From the NCBI GenBank assembly GCA_009377585.1, contig WHTS01000062.1, positions 1-35,478 on the forward strand: 35,478 bases of DNA. The letters are read 5' to 3'. This DNA is from Betaproteobacteria bacterium. Its GTDB lineage: Bacteria; Pseudomonadota; Gammaproteobacteria; Burkholderiales; WYBJ01. The notes below the pieces were generated by a model. The model had not been told where the DNA came from. It searched no databases and saw only the letters and a program-made list of their open reading frames with translations. Position 1 is the stretch's first letter; the number at the start of each line of letters is the position of its first letter. Below are positions 15,774 through 23,399 of this stretch, one piece after another. The translations under genes and the position numbers were made by a program.

Positions 15774-16203
15774 GGGATCAGTCTAGTGGAGTTCGCCGCT
15801 ACGTGCGGATCTCGGGATACTCGCTGCGGTTTGCGCCTGCCCGGCGCTCGGCTTCGCGCGCGAGCGTAATCATAGCCGCGCCATCGGCGTCGGACGTCGC
15901 CAATCCCAGACACCAAAGTCCTTTGCCGCTTGATCCAGCGCACATGATAGTGACAAAACGATCGCGCCCGGGTAGACGCCGGCGGCGAGCCGCGTCAGAC
16001 TACGGCTTGCTTCACACTGGTCTTTGTTGCTGACGCCCAGTCCATGGTGCAACGCCGGTTTTCGGAACACTCCGACCCGGTTTTGGACAACGTGGTCATG
16101 CCCGCAAAGTGCGGCGCAATTCAGACGTTCTTCATGCTTTGGTGCCGGAGAACCGGTCGATAGGATGCAACGGTCGTCGCCCCGTCAGAGAGGTCCAATC
16201 CCC
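15774..16203. other. Gene-poor spacer upstream of the kinase
   Basis: About 430 bases with no open frame that I can support. It should contain the kinase promoter on the minus strand. There is no recognisable RNA, insertion sequence or attachment site. The neighbouring kinase, PEP-CTERM remnant and weak small genes suggest a stretch undergoing decay. Confidence 0.3.
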
Positions 16204-16380
16204 TTGTCAACGAACCCGCCTGCACTGAGCGCTTGCCAAAAAATCGAGTTCCTGCAGCAAATTCGGCAGCACCTGATGCTATCGCCCGAGGAGTACCGGC
16301 TCCTGGTCGTTCACATATTGCGGCAACACCGCAACGACCAGAGCGAACACGCGCACGAATCAGTGCGGCAGGCTGCCTGA
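16204..16380 (+). CDS. Possible small helical protein, unknown
   Basis: A 58-residue candidate starting at TTG 16204 (GAGAGG lies about nine bases upstream), reading STNPPALSACQKIEFLQQ, then IRQHLMLSPEEYRLLVVHILRQHRND. The second half has the regular amphipathic-helix spacing of a real protein. The first half and the non-ATG start are weak. The frame is open further upstream but becomes Cys/Trp/Arg-rich and unconvincing. There is no family match from memory. Confidence 0.35.
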   Translation: MSTNPPALSACQKIEFLQQIRQHLMLSPEEYRLLVVHILRQHRNDQSEHAHESVRQAA

Positions 16381-16619
16381 CGAGATCGCCGAGAGCGAAA
16401 CGCCAGGCGACGCGGCCCGCGCCGTGTCGTGCCAGTGCGAACCGCCGCTCGCGTGAGCCGCACGAAGCGGGTTACGAGGCCGCTCGAGCGCATGCGTACG
16501 GCGACGACGCAGGCAATCCGCTTTTCGACGAGTACGACGACCCGGTTCCCACAATCGCCGAAACCTCGTTGAATATTTGGTCGACGTGCTCGCCCGCTCA
16601 AGATTCGTGCGCCTTCTTT

Positions 16620-16733
16620 CGCACCGGGTCAGCGGTGCCGGAGGCTGACACGTACGCCATGATGCTTGCGGGCTTCGGCTTATTGGGCATCATCGCGGCA
16701 CGGCGCCGGTGCAGGCGAGCTTCGGCGGGGTAG
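16620..16733 (+). pseudogene. Stranded PEP-CTERM sorting tail
   Basis: The last about 35 codons of an open frame ending at 16733 read SAVPEADTYAMMLAGFGLLGIIAARRR followed by a short basic end. This is the full tripartite PEP-CTERM signal: a PEP-like motif (here PEA), a hydrophobic helix and a basic tail. It parallels the VPEPETYALMLAGVGLV tail of the large gene ending at 22053. Upstream in frame the sequence is Arg/Ala-rich and not protein-like, with no signal peptide, so I read this as the remaining 3' end of a decayed exported-protein gene. It overlaps the 3' end of the zinc-ribbon frame on the other strand. Confidence 0.5.
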
Positions 16734-16961
16734 GGAAGATCGATCCCGCATTGCCGCCGGCAAGCTGAGCACCACCGCTTCGCACGACTCGCCTGAGTCA
16801 CGCGGCGCCGGCTCCTGCGCGGGAGCGTGCCGCATGAGGTGATGCGCGCCGCAGTGCGTGCAGACCGCGCGGTCTGTAGTGGCGGGCGCTTGCACGAGGA
16901 AAGTCTGGCAGCAGACCGGGCATTCGAGCAACGCGGCGGTGGGGTTGAGCGAAGCGCACAT
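16680..16961 (-). CDS. Small zinc-ribbon-like protein, unknown
   Basis: A 93-residue candidate from ATG 16961. Residues 14-42 hold two Cys pairs spaced as a zinc ribbon: CPVC in LLECPVCCQTFLV and CTHC in RAVCTHCGAHHL. The C-terminal half is Pro/Ser/Arg-rich and may be unstructured. GGGAA lies about seven bases before the ATG. Its last 54 bases overlap the PEP-CTERM remnant on the other strand, so at most one is under full selection there. It is divergent from the SMP-30-like gene. Function unknown. Confidence 0.45.
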   Translation of the reverse strand: MCASLNPTAALLECPVCCQTFLVQAPATTDRAVCTHCGAHHLMRHAPAQEPAPRDSGESCEAVVLSLPAAMRDRSSLPRRSSPAPAPCRDDAQ

Positions 16962-17143
16962 GATGTGTTCCCGAGACCGATAGCCGATTTAACGCCCGCC
17001 CTGGGGCTGCGGCCTATCGGTCGATCCCGACAAATGCTGTCCGGGATTTCCCTAGCGCCGAACGTAAGGGCAGGAAGGGTCTGCAACATCCCTCGAATGG
17101 GCGTAGCATTCGCTCGCAGGCCAAGCTGCCGGAGGAGGAGCGC

Positions 17144-18067
17144 ATGCACGCATCGCTGGAACACTTGCACATCGAAGTGGACCTGTGCGGAGCCGGGTGG
17201 GACAAGATCGTGGGCAGCAGCCCGCCATTCGAAGTGGTGGCTCAGGACATCATCTTCGGCGAAGGACCGGTGTGGGATGCCGGCGCTGGTGTGCTGTACT
17301 TCACGGACATCATCGGCGACACCATCTGGAAGTGGACGCCCGGCGTGGGCCAGGAAGTCGTCCTGCGCCCGAGCGTAAAAGCGAACGGCCTGTGCCTGGA
17401 TCTCGAGCGCCGGCTGCTGGTCGCCGGCTGGGGCGGGCGCACGGTGTTCCGGCGCAACCACGACGGCGCCTGGACCACGCTCGCCGAGCGCTGGAAGGGC
17501 ATGAAGCTGAACAGCCCCAACGACATCGTCGTCAAATCGGACGGCTCGATCTGGTTCACCGATCCACCCGGCGGCCTGTTCAACGTGGGCATGGTCGGCG
17601 CCGACATCCAGCGCTATCTCGAAACCCAGCCGGTGTTTCGCATCTCGCCCGACGGCAATACCTTGCGCGCCGTATGCGAAGACAACGTCTATCCCAACGG
17701 GCTTTGCTTCTCGCCCGACGAGAAAATTCTCTACGTCAATTGCAGCCGCGAACGGGTGATCCGTGCCTATGACGTCAACGCCGACGGCACGCTGCGTGGC
17801 TCGCGCATCTTCCATCGCTATGGCGGTCCCGAGCGTGGCGTCCCCGACGGCATGAAGTGCGACGTCGCGGGTAACGTCTGGTGCACCGCCCCGGGCGGGA
17901 TCTGGGTGCACGACCCGGCCGGCAAGCCCATCGTACGCATCAAGACGCCGGGCCATCATCCGACCAACATCGCCTTCGGCGATGCCGACTGGAAGACGTT
18001 GTACGTCACGCTGATCGGCTCGGTGATCCGCATGCCGGTCGAGATCGCCGGCGTACCGTCGCGCTAA
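17144..18067 (+). CDS. SMP-30/gluconolactonase/LRE family protein
   Basis: A 307-residue six-bladed beta-propeller, probably a Ca/Zn-dependent lactonase for sugar lactones or related esters. The metal-binding residues of the family are present: Glu40 in IFGEGPVWD, Asn in LNSPNDIVV (123 or 126), Asn185 in YPNGLCFSPDEK and Asp235 in VPDGMKCD. Blade motifs such as DGSIWFTDPPGG and KTLYVTLIG complete the fold. No signal peptide is visible. A strong GGAGGAGGAG ribosome site precedes ATG 17144. A second propeller gene follows after 26 bases, so the two form an operon, possibly for one lactone-containing catabolic route. The substrate is unknown. Confidence 0.92.
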   Translation: MHASLEHLHIEVDLCGAGWDKIVGSSPPFEVVAQDIIFGEGPVWDAGAGVLYFTDIIGDTIWKWTPGVGQEVVLRPSVKANGLCLDLERRLLVAGWGGRTVFRRNHDGAWTTLAERWKGMKLNSPNDIVVKSDGSIWFTDPPGGLFNVGMVGADIQRYLETQPVFRISPDGNTLRAVCEDNVYPNGLCFSPDEKILYVNCSRERVIRAYDVNADGTLRGSRIFHRYGGPERGVPDGMKCDVAGNVWCTAPGGIWVHDPAGKPIVRIKTPGHHPTNIAFGDADWKTLYVTLIGSVIRMPVEIAGVPSR

Positions 18068-18093
18068 GCGAGGCCGTCAATAAGGAGATCACC

Positions 18094-18981
18094 ATGGCAT
18101 GGAGCTTCGAACGCATCGCCGGCCCGTTCAACGGGCGCACCGGCGGTGTTGCCTGGGACGGCACGAGCCTCCTGGTGAGCGCGGTCGCCGAGGAGCGTGT
18201 GGTGCGACTCGATCCCGAGACGCGCAAGGTCGAGGATTTTCGCCGCTGGACCGGGCGCGTGAACGGCATCGCGATCGCCCAGGATGGATCGGTGTACGGC
18301 GCGCAGGAAGGCGGCCGGCGTGTGGTTCGATTCATGGCGGATGGATCGACCGCGCCGGTGACCGAGTATCTGGACGGCCGCCGCCACAACCAGCCCACCG
18401 ACGTGGCGGTGGACAGCCGCGGGCGGGTCTGGATCGCCGATGCGTACAACAGCCAGGCGCCTTACGGCCCGCCGACGGCGCCCTTCCTCGAGCACGCCTC
18501 GGTATTGCGCAACGACCCGGTGGGGCCGGGGCTGTACCGGCTCACGCGCGTCACGCACGACACGTTCGGTCCGCGCGCGCTGCTGCTCTCGGCCGACGAG
18601 AGAACGTTGTACGTGGCCGACGGCGACATCGAGCGGGGCGACGTCTGCCAGTTGTTGGCCTACGAGCTATCGATCGAGGGCAGCGTCGGCCCGGGGAAGA
18701 GTCTCATCACCTTCACTGCGGTCGACCGCGGCATCGAGGGGATGTGCCTCGATGCCGAGGGCAACATCGTCGCGTGCGCGGGATGGAAGCGCGGCGGCGC
18801 CGGCGCGATGCTGTACGTCATCACGCCGCAGGGCACGATCGTCGAGTCGCACCCCGCACCCGCCGATCTGCCCATGCGCTGCGCTTTCGGCGACTCGGAC
18901 CTGGGCAGTCTCTACCTCACCGCCGGCGACGGCGGCGTCTATCGCGCACGCAATATCGGCCGGCACGGCCTGAAGCGCTGA
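18094..18981 (+). CDS. SMP-30/NHL-like beta-propeller protein, incomplete lactonase metal site
   Basis: A 295-residue beta-propeller related to the preceding gene. It has repeated blades of the type WDGTSLLVSAVAEERVVRLDPET, NGIAIAQDGSVYGAQEGGRRVVRF, TDVAVDSRGRVWIADAYNS and GMCLDAEGNIVACAG. The first-blade Glu of the lactonase metal site (GEGP-W in the upstream paralogue) is absent; here the matching text is RTGGVAWDG. NQPTDVAVD and a Cys in PMRCAFGDSD are conserved-looking. It may bind rather than hydrolyse a ligand, or use a different active site. TAAGGAG lies seven bases before ATG 18094. It is co-transcribed with the 17144 gene. Confidence 0.88.
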   Translation: MAWSFERIAGPFNGRTGGVAWDGTSLLVSAVAEERVVRLDPETRKVEDFRRWTGRVNGIAIAQDGSVYGAQEGGRRVVRFMADGSTAPVTEYLDGRRHNQPTDVAVDSRGRVWIADAYNSQAPYGPPTAPFLEHASVLRNDPVGPGLYRLTRVTHDTFGPRALLLSADERTLYVADGDIERGDVCQLLAYELSIEGSVGPGKSLITFTAVDRGIEGMCLDAEGNIVACAGWKRGGAGAMLYVITPQGTIVESHPAPADLPMRCAFGDSDLGSLYLTAGDGGVYRARNIGRHGLKR

Positions 18982-19139
18982 CGCTGACCGCGATCGAGTT
19001 TCCGTAGATGCCTGACGCGCGCGATTCCCTTGCTTGCCGCGCACGCAGTGGCATGCCCGCATGTCGAAGGGTTTTACACAATCCAGGGTATTTTTCACGG
19101 CCGTTTCGCAACCTATTGTTATGTCGAGTAGTATACGGC

Positions 19140-19155
19140 TGGCATAGCGGGTGCT
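19140..19155 (+). promoter_or_regulatory. Candidate sigma-54 promoter upstream of the PEP-CTERM gene
   Basis: TGGCAT-AGCGG-GTGCT matches the sigma-54 consensus TGGCAC-N5-TTGCW, with the invariant GG (19141-19142) and GC (19153-19154) exactly ten bases apart. It lies about 280 bases before ATG 19435, within the 453-base gap 18982-19434, which otherwise shows no supported gene. PEP-CTERM genes in Zoogloea-like bacteria are known to depend on RpoN and PrsK/PrsR. That supports the call, but use of this site is inferred. Confidence 0.5.
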
Positions 19156-19434
19156 AGCGGTTTGACCGAATGTGCGAAACGATTCGCCGGTCAGCTCGCT
19201 TTTGGCCGGCTCGCCCGCCGCATGCCGCTATGCCGGTTGTCGAGGAGAGAACAAGAAATGCCCCTCGCAGTGGAGACTCGTCCGCCTGTTCCTGCCGTCC
19301 TCTATGCTCGTCAATCCACCGCCGGCCATCGGCATTCGCTTCTTCGCAGCTTCATATCGCCAGCTGCGGCGAGTCGTTATTCGAACGATTCGGAGAAGGA
19401 GGAGCGCCACCGATCCTGCTTGCAGGTGGCCGCA

Positions 19435-22053
19435 ATGCGCTACCCATCGCGCAGCAAGCTCATCGCGCGCAGCAAGGCCATCGCGCTGGCGTTCGGCGCA
19501 CTGTCTGCACTCTCTTCGGACGGATTCGCCGCAAGCTTCCTGTGGACGACGGGCGACTTCCCCCCCAGCGTGACCACACCGAGCTCGCTTCCCGCGGGCG
19601 ATACCTTGGTGATCGATACCGGTGACAACAAGCGCTTCTTCGGCGGCTCGTTCGTCAATTCAGGGCACGTTCGGTGGCTGGGCGGCAGCATACACGGCGC
19701 GAACGGCGCGACCGTGTCGAACATGGGCCTGTGGGAAGCGCACGGCGACAACAGCCTCACCGGCGCTGGCCTGCCCATTTTTACCAACACGGGCATCCTG
19801 CGTAAAAGCGGCGGTAACGGCACGACGGGCACGACGACGATCGGCAACTGGGCGTTTGCCAATAACGCGGGAACCCTCGATTCGCAGGTCGGCACCCTCG
19901 TATTCAACGGCGGCACGACCACGTTCAACGCCGGCTCGAAGTTCCAGGGCGCCGGTAGCGTGAGCGTCACGGCCGATGCGGCGTTCAACGGCAATCTCTT
20001 CTCGGACAACCTGGTGTTGTCGGCGGGCGTTTTCACCGGCGCCAACGCCAAGCTGGCGGGCGGTGCCACCAAGGCCGCCGGTCAGCTCGCATGGGCCGCC
20101 GGCGATTTCGCAGGTAGCTGGGAGATCGGCGCGGGAAGCACACTAGAGGCTTACGGCGCGGGCGCGAAACGCCAGGCCGGCGGTTCCATCCTCAATCTGG
20201 GAACAGTGTTCTGGAACGCCGCGACGGGATTCCAGGGCGGCAACAACGCAGCCTTCGCCAATCGCGGCCTGTTCGAGGCGCAAGTCGATACGCGCATCGC
20301 CACCTTCAACACGGCGAGCCGCAATACGTTCGTCAACCACGCGTCCGGCATCGTGCGGGCCGCGGATGGCGTCACGCTGACGGTCGATGGCGCTGCCCTG
20401 GTGAGCGAAGGTGGCGAGTTCAATGCGGGGTCAGGGGCGAGCATCGTCTACGTGGGCGGCTTCGCGCGCTTCAACGACGGCACGCGATTCACCGGGCCGG
20501 GAACCCATGTGTTCAACAACGACGCCCGCTTCGTCGGCGCGGTCCAGACCGGGAACGTGGCGGGGAACGTGGCGTTCTCGGGCGGAACGCAGTCCGGCGG
20601 CGATGGCGTGAGCGCGGGATCGAAGGCGATACTGCAAGGCCGGCTCACCTGGACCGGAGGTATTCTCCGGGGCGCGTGGGAAATCCAGGCCGGAAGCGTG
20701 CTCGCCGTCGTCGGAGCGGGGACCAAGCAGCATTTGGACGGGTCGATCGTCAACGACGGCAGCGTGTTCTGGAATTCGGAGGCGGCATTGCAGGGCGGGA
20801 ACGGCGCCGCGTTCGTGAACAACGGGCTGTTCGAGGCCGATACGAGCTCGAGCCTCACCTTCCAGGGCAGCGGCAACCGCAATTCGTTCACCAACGCGGC
20901 GAGCGGCATCGTGCGCGCAGCCAACGGCGCGACGCTGACGTTCAGCGGCGTTGCGCTCACGTCCAACGGCGGCGAGTTCGAAGCCGGCGCGGCAAGCGCG
21001 ATCGTGTACGCGAGCGGCTTCGCACAATTCAACGATGGGACCCGGTTCACGGGCGCGGGCACGCATACGGTCAGCAACGACGCCCGCTTCGTCGGCGCCT
21101 TTCGCTCGGCCAACCTGGTCTTCGCTCCCGGTGGCGTTCGCTTCGGCGGCGACGCAACCACCGGATCGAAGGCGATCGCACAAGGCACGCTCGAATGGCG
21201 TGGCGGGGAATTGCAGGGCGATTGGGAGGTCGCTTCGGGCAGCACATTGGCGGCCACAGGCACAGGCGCCAAGACCCAGCGCGGCGGCAGCGTGCTCAAC
21301 AAGGGCACCGTAGCCTGGAAGTCGGATGCGTCGTTGCAGACGGCAAATGGCGCACGCTTCACCAACGACGGCGTCTTCGACGTTTCCACCGATGCCGACC
21401 TGGCGCATGCGACCGGCATGCCGGGCGCGTTCGTGAACAACGGCCGCTTCGTAAAATCGGGCGGCAGCGGCGAGACCTCGCTCGCTGGCGTGACCTTCAG
21501 CAACACCGGCGCGATCGACGTGCGCAGCGGCACCATCGTATTGCCGAACAATTTTCAGAACACCGGCGTGCTGACCGGCACGGGCACCTTCGCGCTCGCT
21601 GGCATGCTGAACAACGACGGCCATATCGCGCCGGGTGCGTCTCCCGGGACGCTGACGATCGACGGCCATTTTGCGCAAAACGACGACGGCGTTCTGGACA
21701 TCGAGGTGAATTCGGCGAGCCTGTACGACCGGCTGGTGGTGAAGGGCATCGTGATGTTGGACGGCACGCTGGCGCTGCATTGTTTTGCCGATTGCCGGAT
21801 GGCGGTCGGCGAGACGATCAACATCATCGAGGCCAGCGGACCGCTGAGCGGAACGTTCGATGCCCTGACCCTGACCGGCTTCGGTGCCGGCAAATTCGCG
21901 CCAATGTATGACAACGGTTTCGTGCTGCTGCGGGTTACCGAGGCGCTCGCGCCGGTGCCCGAACCCGAAACCTATGCCCTGATGCTCGCGGGCGTCGGCC
22001 TGGTCGCCTGGACGGTCAGACGCAAGCGCCGTCGCATGCTGCGCGCAGGCTGA
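19435..22053 (+). CDS. Large repetitive beta-structured PEP-CTERM-anchored exported protein
   Basis: An 872-residue exported protein. ATG 19435 was chosen because a Sec signal follows at once (AIALAFGALSALSS..FAAS) and AGGTGG lies about six bases upstream; the longer open frame before it is not protein-like. The body is three related segments of roughly 186 residues, each opening with a W-x-GG..G-WE motif and containing GSI-N-GTVFWN, ASGIVRAA, GGEF and FNDGTRFTG-GTH, rich in Gly, Asn and Thr as in beta-helix adhesins. A unique region follows (NDGHIAPGASPGTLTIDG, as in autotransporter passengers), then VPEPETYALMLAGVGLVAW and RRKRRR, a complete PEP-CTERM signal for exosortase processing. A role in matrix, floc or biofilm is inferred. 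No exosortase gene lies in the window. Confidence 0.93.
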   Translation: MRYPSRSKLIARSKAIALAFGALSALSSDGFAASFLWTTGDFPPSVTTPSSLPAGDTLVIDTGDNKRFFGGSFVNSGHVRWLGGSIHGANGATVSNMGLWEAHGDNSLTGAGLPIFTNTGILRKSGGNGTTGTTTIGNWAFANNAGTLDSQVGTLVFNGGTTTFNAGSKFQGAGSVSVTADAAFNGNLFSDNLVLSAGVFTGANAKLAGGATKAAGQLAWAAGDFAGSWEIGAGSTLEAYGAGAKRQAGGSILNLGTVFWNAATGFQGGNNAAFANRGLFEAQVDTRIATFNTASRNTFVNHASGIVRAADGVTLTVDGAALVSEGGEFNAGSGASIVYVGGFARFNDGTRFTGPGTHVFNNDARFVGAVQTGNVAGNVAFSGGTQSGGDGVSAGSKAILQGRLTWTGGILRGAWEIQAGSVLAVVGAGTKQHLDGSIVNDGSVFWNSEAALQGGNGAAFVNNGLFEADTSSSLTFQGSGNRNSFTNAASGIVRAANGATLTFSGVALTSNGGEFEAGAASAIVYASGFAQFNDGTRFTGAGTHTVSNDARFVGAFRSANLVFAPGGVRFGGDATTGSKAIAQGTLEWRGGELQGDWEVASGSTLAATGTGAKTQRGGSVLNKGTVAWKSDASLQTANGARFTNDGVFDVSTDADLAHATGMPGAFVNNGRFVKSGGSGETSLAGVTFSNTGAIDVRSGTIVLPNNFQNTGVLTGTGTFALAGMLNNDGHIAPGASPGTLTIDGHFAQNDDGVLDIEVNSASLYDRLVVKGIVMLDGTLALHCFADCRMAVGETINIIEASGPLSGTFDALTLTGFGAGKFAPMYDNGFVLLRVTEALAPVPEPETYALMLAGVGLVAWTVRRKRRRMLRAG

Positions 22054-22061
22054 GCAGAAAC

Positions 22062-22081
22062 GCGAGCGGACAAGAGCTCGC
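22062..22081. terminator. Short hairpin between convergent genes
   Basis: GCGAGC and GCTCGC form a perfect 6-bp stem with an 8-base loop in the 39-base gap between the convergent PEP-CTERM and GTPase genes. There is no T-run on either side, so termination is possible but unproven. Confidence 0.3.
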
Positions 22082-22092
22082 ATCGCGGTCTT

Positions 22093-23166
22093 TCAGCGAA
22101 AACGTCCCGAGGCAGCGACGAAGCGCGCGTAGGTTTCCGGATCCACGAACCGGCTGCGCTTGCTGCCCAGTGCGAAGCCGAGCGCGTCCAGCGTACGCTC
22201 CACCGTCCCGCGAGCAAGACCGCGGGTGATGAAGACCAGGCGCGAGCGCCGTTCCTGATCCGGCCAGCGCGGCAGGAACACCGGCTCGTGCACGATTCTT
22301 TGCACCGCGTGCACGGCGACCGGCTCGCCTTCGACATTGAGCACGCCTTTCATGCGCAGCAGCTGCGCGCCCTTGAGCCCGGCCAGCTTGTCGAGCCATA
22401 GCACCAGGCCGGCGCGGGTTACCGGTGCGTCGTGCCAGAGCGTGAATGTGCGCAGGGCATCCGATTGCGCCAGGTGCTCGCTGCGATCATTGCCGGCTGC
22501 GCGCGCCACCTGATCGGCCCGTGCGAGCCAGTCGAACGCCCCTTCGGCCTCGGGTTGCCAGGCCGGGCCCAGCGCGGTCGCCGCGTCGGTCTCGGTCGTG
22601 ACCACGCGCAGGATGGGCGCGCCGGGATTGAGCGCCCGCAGCCGGGCTTCGAGCCGGTCGAGTCCCTCGGGTGCTGCCAGGTCGGGCTTGCTCACGAGCA
22701 GCCGGTCGGCGATCGCGACCTGCTTGACGGGCTCGGCGAACTCTTCCAACTGCCCGGCTGCGTTGACGCCGTCGACCATCGTGATGACGCCGTGCGGGCG
22801 GTAGCGTTCGGCCATGTGGGCGTCCTCGCACAGCGTCTCCATCAGCGGCACCGGATCGGCCAACCCGGTCGTCTCGACCAGCACCCGGTCGAATGCCGAG
22901 CCCCCGGCATATCCGCGCGCCAGCGTACGCAACGCGCCGGCGAGATCGCCGCGCGCGCTGCAGCAGATGCAGCCGTTGTCCAACACCACCAGGTGTTCGA
23001 GGGGCGAGGCGACCAGCAGATGATCGATCGCCATCTCGCCGAATTCGTTGATCACCACCGCCGCGCGCGCGAACGCCGGCGTACCGATCAGGCGGTTGAG
23101 CAGCGTCGTCTTGCCGCTGCCCAGGAAGCCGGTGAAGAGGGTGACCGGTATGCGCGCCTCGCTCAT
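22093..23166 (-). CDS. CobW/P47K family GTPase (COG0523 metallochaperone type)
   Basis: A 357-residue G3E-family P-loop GTPase. Motifs in order are the Walker A GFLGSGKTTLLNR (residues 13-25), VINEFGE (39-44), the metal-binding GCICC (65-69), VLVETTGLADP as the switch/Walker B region, and LVSKPDL in place of NKxD. The C-terminal CobW_C domain has RMKGVLNVEGEPVAVHAVQ and RSRLVFITRG. Family members load metals (Zn, Co, Fe or Ni) onto target enzymes. The client cannot be told here. A cobalt-type nitrile-hydratase-like enzyme lies 11 kb away, which is suggestive only. There is no obvious Zur box upstream. It is convergent with the PEP-CTERM gene. Confidence 0.93.
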   Translation of the reverse strand: MSEARIPVTLFTGFLGSGKTTLLNRLIGTPAFARAAVVINEFGEMAIDHLLVASPLEHLVVLDNGCICCSARGDLAGALRTLARGYAGGSAFDRVLVETTGLADPVPLMETLCEDAHMAERYRPHGVITMVDGVNAAGQLEEFAEPVKQVAIADRLLVSKPDLAAPEGLDRLEARLRALNPGAPILRVVTTETDAATALGPAWQPEAEGAFDWLARADQVARAAGNDRSEHLAQSDALRTFTLWHDAPVTRAGLVLWLDKLAGLKGAQLLRMKGVLNVEGEPVAVHAVQRIVHEPVFLPRWPDQERRSRLVFITRGLARGTVERTLDALGFALGSKRSRFVDPETYARFVAASGRFR

Positions 23167-23399
23167 GGTCCGGCCATGCTATCAATGGGCCAGCGCGCCG
23201 CCAAGCGACCCACGCCATCTTGGCGCTTCCACCACGCCACTTCGTTGGCCGCTCTGGCTTCTCTTCCTCGTAGGTAGAGGGCAGAGGCCCACGCGCCTCA
23301 GCGCTGCCGTCGCGCCATTCCTGGCGGGCATTCTGCGTTGCGGCCCGCTGTGGCACACTCCCAATCCTCGGATGCAAACATGCTCGTTGAGGAGGAAGC

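Noticed and set aside
19021-19100. TGGCATGCCCGCATG as another sigma-54 promoter
   Set aside because: The GG and the expected GC are not ten bases apart; the site at 19140-19155 has the correct spacing.
20431-22083. A 550-codon minus-strand frame opposite the PEP-CTERM gene
   Set aside because: Long antisense frames are common in GC-rich repetitive genes. There is no ribosome site or family motif, while the plus strand has a signal peptide and sorting tail.
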